Source: an uncultured Lachnospiraceae bacterium (GTDB lineage Bacteria; Bacillota; Clostridia; Lachnospirales; Lachnospiraceae). From it: a stretch of DNA of 53,017 nucleotides. The stretch lies in assembly GCA_910585625.1 (NCBI GenBank), contig CAJUFQ010000027.1, positions 1 to 53,017 on the forward strand, in the 5' to 3' direction. The position numbers and the translations under genes are program-made. The notes beneath the pieces were generated by a model, which saw nothing but the letters and a program-made list of their open reading frames with translations, did no database searches and was not told where the DNA came from. Below, in pieces: positions 50,443 through 53,017 of this stretch (within the stretch, counting starts at the first letter, position 1; each line of letters begins with the position of its first letter).

Positions 50443-50625
50443 ATGGAAAAATTAATGGAAATCAACCACGTGGGCTATTCCTACCATACAATACAAGGCG
50501 AGACGCCCGCGCTTCATAATATAAATTTCACGGTTCACAAAGGTGACTTTCTGGCTATTGTCGGTCCCAGCGGATGTGGCAATGCAATGGTTTCGCTGCG
50601 GAAACAACTCACAAACGGACGCTAG
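50443..50625 (+). pseudogene. ABC importer ATPase truncated within Walker A by an inserted element
   Basis: The first 47 residues (MEKLMEINHVGYSYHTIQGE up to DFLAIVGPSGCG) are the start of a nitrate/sulfonate-type ABC ATPase. The next codon should begin the KST of Walker A, but from about 50582 the frame reads unrelated sequence and stops at 50625. The start ATG 50443 has AAGGAG upstream, so the gene was intact before insertion. The rest of the gene presumably lies beyond the window on the far side of the element. Confidence 0.82.
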
Positions 50626-50689
50626 GGCATGGGCATCCTGTGCAACAGGATTCGCCGCCCGCGGCTGGTCGCCTAGCGACATCATGCCC
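50590..50689. repeat. Cluster of inverted repeats beside the insertion junction
   Basis: GTTTC/GAAAC (50590-50605), ATCCTGT/ACAGGAT (50635-50651), CGCTAGG/CCTAGCG (50620-50626, 50672-50678) and GGGCATG/CATGCCC (50625-50631, 50683-50689) lie within 100 bases. Such nested arms are expected near recombinase binding sites or as a terminator for the recombinase gene. Confidence 0.5.
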
Positions 50690-50714
50690 CATAGCCGCAG
50701 TGCGATAAATCTTC

Positions 50715-52367
50715 CTACCGAAGAAAGATATGGGCCTGTTCTCCGTCCCAGACGACTTTATCTAATCTGATTGCCAAATACTCCCTCTTTTCCGGCACGC
50801 TCAGCGTTTCAAACAGATTCTGGAAAGAAGAAAGCTGCTCCATCAGAAATGCAAGCTGCTGCCCATCCCCCCGGATATCTGCGCCCTCCGCTTTCAGCTC
50901 TGCTTTTTCTTCTTCCAATGACGCACATTCTCTGTTTCGTTTCAGAACCTCCTGCTCAATCCTGCTGATAAACTCCCGGTCACCGCCGGATTTTGCCAGG
51001 GTGGTAATCAGATTCTGCACTTCCTTTTTCCGTTTCTGTATCTCCCGCTCCAAGAGTTCTGCGGACGTCACTTTTTCTTCTTTTATATCTTCTATGCACT
51101 CCACTGCTTTTCGCATCATCTGATAGATATCAGAGTGTTCCTCCGTATAACGCAATACCTCCCTGCACACCAGCTCATCCAAGGCATTACCTTGGACATT
51201 AGGTACGGAACATTTCTCACTATGGGTCATGTCCTTATAAGGACAAAGATACGAAAACTTCCGCTCCCCCTTATCCGTCACCTGTTTCGCTGAATAATAT
51301 TTCGGGCGCATCGGATGGCCGCAGGAACAATATAGGATTCCCGACAAAACCGCCACCTGATTATGCGGCTTATGCCAGGCTTCCCCTTTGGCGCTGTTCC
51401 TAGCAAGGAGATTCTGGACTCTGGAAAAGTCCTTCCCAGAAATTATTCCAGGATGTTTCCCTTTTGCCACAATCCATTTATCCGGCGCGTTTCCCTTATT
51501 CTTATACTGAGACGAAGAAGTCTTCGCATAGGCAAGCAAGCCGCATTTTCCATCCGCCTCCTCTTCATCCATACATACCTGGCAGCCCAGGTTCCAGAAA
51601 TACCGATAAGCTTCCGGGTCTGCCCGGCAATACACTGGATTTTTCAGAATATCGCGGATAGCTGTGGTCGTAAACTCATTCCCAAGTTTTGTCTTGATAT
51701 CGTACTTCAACAAGTATTTGACGACTCCCATGAGCGACTGTTGTTTCAAATATTCCTCAAATAGAAAGCGGGCTGTCTTCATCTCTTCCTCATCGACAAC
51801 AAGGCGGAAAGATTTTTTATTTTTCCCATTGACAACGACCTTCTCCTCCGATTCCGCCCGAAACCCCAAAGGCGTGTTACCGCCAAGCCATCTTCCCTTC
51901 CTTGCAAGCATAATCATATTGTCGCGGACGCGCTCTGCAATCTGCTCCCGCTCCATCTGCGCCAGTACCCCGGCAAAATACAGCATTGCCTTTCCTATAG
52001 GCGTGGACGTGTCAAACCGCTCCTTAATACTAATAAAGGACACGTCGAGTTTGTTCAACGTCTCCACCAGATTTGCCAAATCTGCAATGTTTCTCCCCAA
52101 TCTGTCCAACTTGTAACAGACAAGGTAATTGCAGCCGCCTTTCTCAATCTCCTGCATCATTTTTCGGAATTGGGGGCGGTTCGTATCCTTCCCAGAATAC
52201 CCTTCATCTTCAAACACCGTAATTTCCGCCTGACTTGCCCCCTCTATATTATATTGGATGTAATCCCGGCACATGGCAATCTGATTCTCCACGCTCTCGC
52301 CCCTGCCGGTCCATTTGGATTTCCTACTGTATATGTAAATATGAGTTACCCTTTGCAGTTCACTCAC
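50715..52367 (-). CDS. Large serine recombinase
   Basis: A site-specific recombinase of about 550 residues. The resolvase catalytic domain carries the nucleophile Ser in YSRKS (residue 17 from the GTG start), VFEDEGYSGKDTNRPQF and YKLDRLGRNIADLANLV. It is followed by a recombinase domain (RWLGGNTPLGF, VKYLLKYDIKTKLGNEFTTTAI), a zinc-ribbon (LYCSCGHPM, CPYKD, CSVPNV) and a C-terminal coiled coil. GTG 52367, seven bases after GGGGG, is the likely start; ATG 52418 lacks a spaced ribosome site. It should integrate and, with a directionality factor, excise the element. Confidence 0.9.
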   Translation of the reverse strand: MSELQRVTHIYIYSRKSKWTGRGESVENQIAMCRDYIQYNIEGASQAEITVFEDEGYSGKDTNRPQFRKMMQEIEKGGCNYLVCYKLDRLGRNIADLANLVETLNKLDVSFISIKERFDTSTPIGKAMLYFAGVLAQMEREQIAERVRDNMIMLARKGRWLGGNTPLGFRAESEEKVVVNGKNKKSFRLVVDEEEMKTARFLFEEYLKQQSLMGVVKYLLKYDIKTKLGNEFTTTAIRDILKNPVYCRADPEAYRYFWNLGCQVCMDEEEADGKCGLLAYAKTSSSQYKNKGNAPDKWIVAKGKHPGIISGKDFSRVQNLLARNSAKGEAWHKPHNQVAVLSGILYCSCGHPMRPKYYSAKQVTDKGERKFSYLCPYKDMTHSEKCSVPNVQGNALDELVCREVLRYTEEHSDIYQMMRKAVECIEDIKEEKVTSAELLEREIQKRKKEVQNLITTLAKSGGDREFISRIEQEVLKRNRECASLEEEKAELKAEGADIRGDGQQLAFLMEQLSSFQNLFETLSVPEKREYLAIRLDKVVWDGEQAHIFLR

Positions 52368-52545
52368 ATTAATTCCCCCTTCCCAACCATCTTTCAACTT
52401 TACTTTTTGCGCTTCCATCCTTTTCTTTTATAATTGGCGCTGCTATCAATCTCAACTAGCGTACTGTCTTTGTATAATAAATGCAATCTGTCATAGGTAT
52501 TATTCACTTTGTTTGCATGTATGGCACGTTCTTTATCCCAAATGA

Positions 52546-52818
52546 AGACTTATATTGCAAAGGTTTGAAGAAAACGATATGGAAGCAATATACTTGCTTT
52601 TTTCAGACAAAGAGGTAAATACTTTTTTGCCTTGGTATCCCGTAAAAAATATGGATGATACTAAGAATTTTTTTGAAAAGCAGTTAAACGGCAGGAGGTA
52701 TTGTTTTGCAATCTGCCTAAAAGACGAAGTTCCCCCTAGCGGTTATGTACATGCGGAAGATGATGACACTGCCATCACGCTATGCGGTACAAAAAAGGGA
52801 GCCTTTGTTCCATTATGA
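52546..52818 (+). pseudogene. GNAT acetyltransferase fragment
   Basis: RLILQRFEENDMEAIYLLFS followed by VNTFLPWYPV and GYVHAEDDD is the N-terminal half of a GNAT-family N-acetyltransferase (RimJ/RimL type). In frame, a stop (52543-52545) immediately precedes it, so the normal Met and first residues are missing. After GYVH the acetyl-CoA-binding region is lost and the frame ends at 52818. It is a decayed or recombined remnant, possibly carried by the element. Confidence 0.6.
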
Positions 52819-52838
52819 AGAAAAATTAAACGGCATTT

Positions 52839-53017
52839 ATGAAACTATGCCTTGCGGACGCACGAATCAAACTGATGAAAACCCAGGATTTTGATAACAT
52901 CAATGTAAACTCGATTTGCAGGGAAGCCGACATCGGCAGGACTACTTTTTACAGGTATTTTGAAAACAAAAACAGCAAAGAGGAAATGCTTCTTTTTAAG
53001 ATAAAATACGAGTGGGA
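52839..53017 (+). CDS. TetR-family regulator, N-terminal part (runs off the window)
   Basis: The 59 visible residues (MKLCLADARIKLMKTQDFDN, then SICREADIGRTTFYRYFENK) form a TetR-type helix-turn-helix. The ATG at 52839 has no obvious ribosome site, and a stop lies 9 bases upstream in frame, so the start is uncertain; the true N-terminus may have been lost. The ligand domain is beyond the window. It may be cargo of the recombinase element. Confidence 0.6.
   Translation, partial: MKLCLADARIKLMKTQDFDNINVNSICREADIGRTTFYRYFENKNSKEEMLLFKIKYEW

Larger units (their letters stand above)
50583..53017. mobile_element. Serine-recombinase element inserted in the ABC ATPase gene (left end)
   Basis: The element begins at about 50581-50583, where the ABC ATPase sequence stops, and carries a large serine recombinase whose 3' end faces the junction. 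That is the usual arrangement for an element next to its attachment site. A GNAT fragment and a TetR gene follow and may be cargo. The right end, the other half of the ABC gene and the second attachment site are outside the window. Confidence 0.7.

Overview
The window is a stretch of chromosome from an anaerobic, spore-forming Firmicute, most likely a gut Lachnospiraceae. The basis is its gene content: a mother-cell sigma factor (sigK), DUF4250, DUF5662, DUF1292, DUF4474 and DUF6033 proteins, a NifU-like/GGGtGRT pair, a group-B-type [FeFe] hydrogenase, a B12-dependent methionine synthase split from its reactivation domain, and AGGAGG-type ribosome binding sites. The genus cannot be fixed from sequence alone. 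No rRNA, tRNA, CRISPR array or classical riboswitch was recognised.

Left part (1-12 kb): a yifB/comM gene cut at the window edge by unrelated DNA, sigK, small DUF genes, a TraX-like membrane protein downstream of a GlgX-like GH13 protein whose catalytic residues are all replaced, an HD-GYP protein, DUF1292, then a UvrD-like helicase translationally coupled to gltX. From 10.8 to 14.8 kb lies a sulfonate/nitrate/taurine-type ABC uptake operon divergent from a LacI-family regulator, with two near-identical palindromic operators in the shared control region.

Middle part (14.9-34 kb): an ABC-2 exporter, a decayed PadR/DUF2812 pair, the hydrogenase, a CLC channel or antiporter, a two-component system, a FlxA-like protein, a metallophosphoesterase/DUF4474 pair, and the one-carbon operon metF - reactivation domain - metH. 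These are followed by a small unknown ORF, DUF6033, a flavodoxin-fold reductase, a 0.5 kb intergenic region with a strong inverted repeat, and the NifU-like/GGGtGRT pair.

Right part (34-53 kb): a secreted SH3/glucosaminidase/fibronectin-III cell-wall protein, a second ABC exporter, a LbH acyltransferase-like protein, topB, a DUF234 ATPase lacking a normal Walker A, a coiled-coil membrane protein, HsmA, asd, argH, queH and an iron-type alcohol dehydrogenase. At 50.58 kb an ABC ATPase gene is broken inside its Walker A codons by an element carrying a large serine recombinase. Its interior (a GNAT fragment and the start of a TetR regulator) runs off the window. Most genes are on the minus strand.

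The features most worth following up are the catalytically dead GlgX-like protein with its TraX neighbour, the NifU-like/GGGtGRT pair, the decayed PadR/DUF2812 module, the recombinase element in the Walker A site, and the 33-bp minisatellite inside the helicase.
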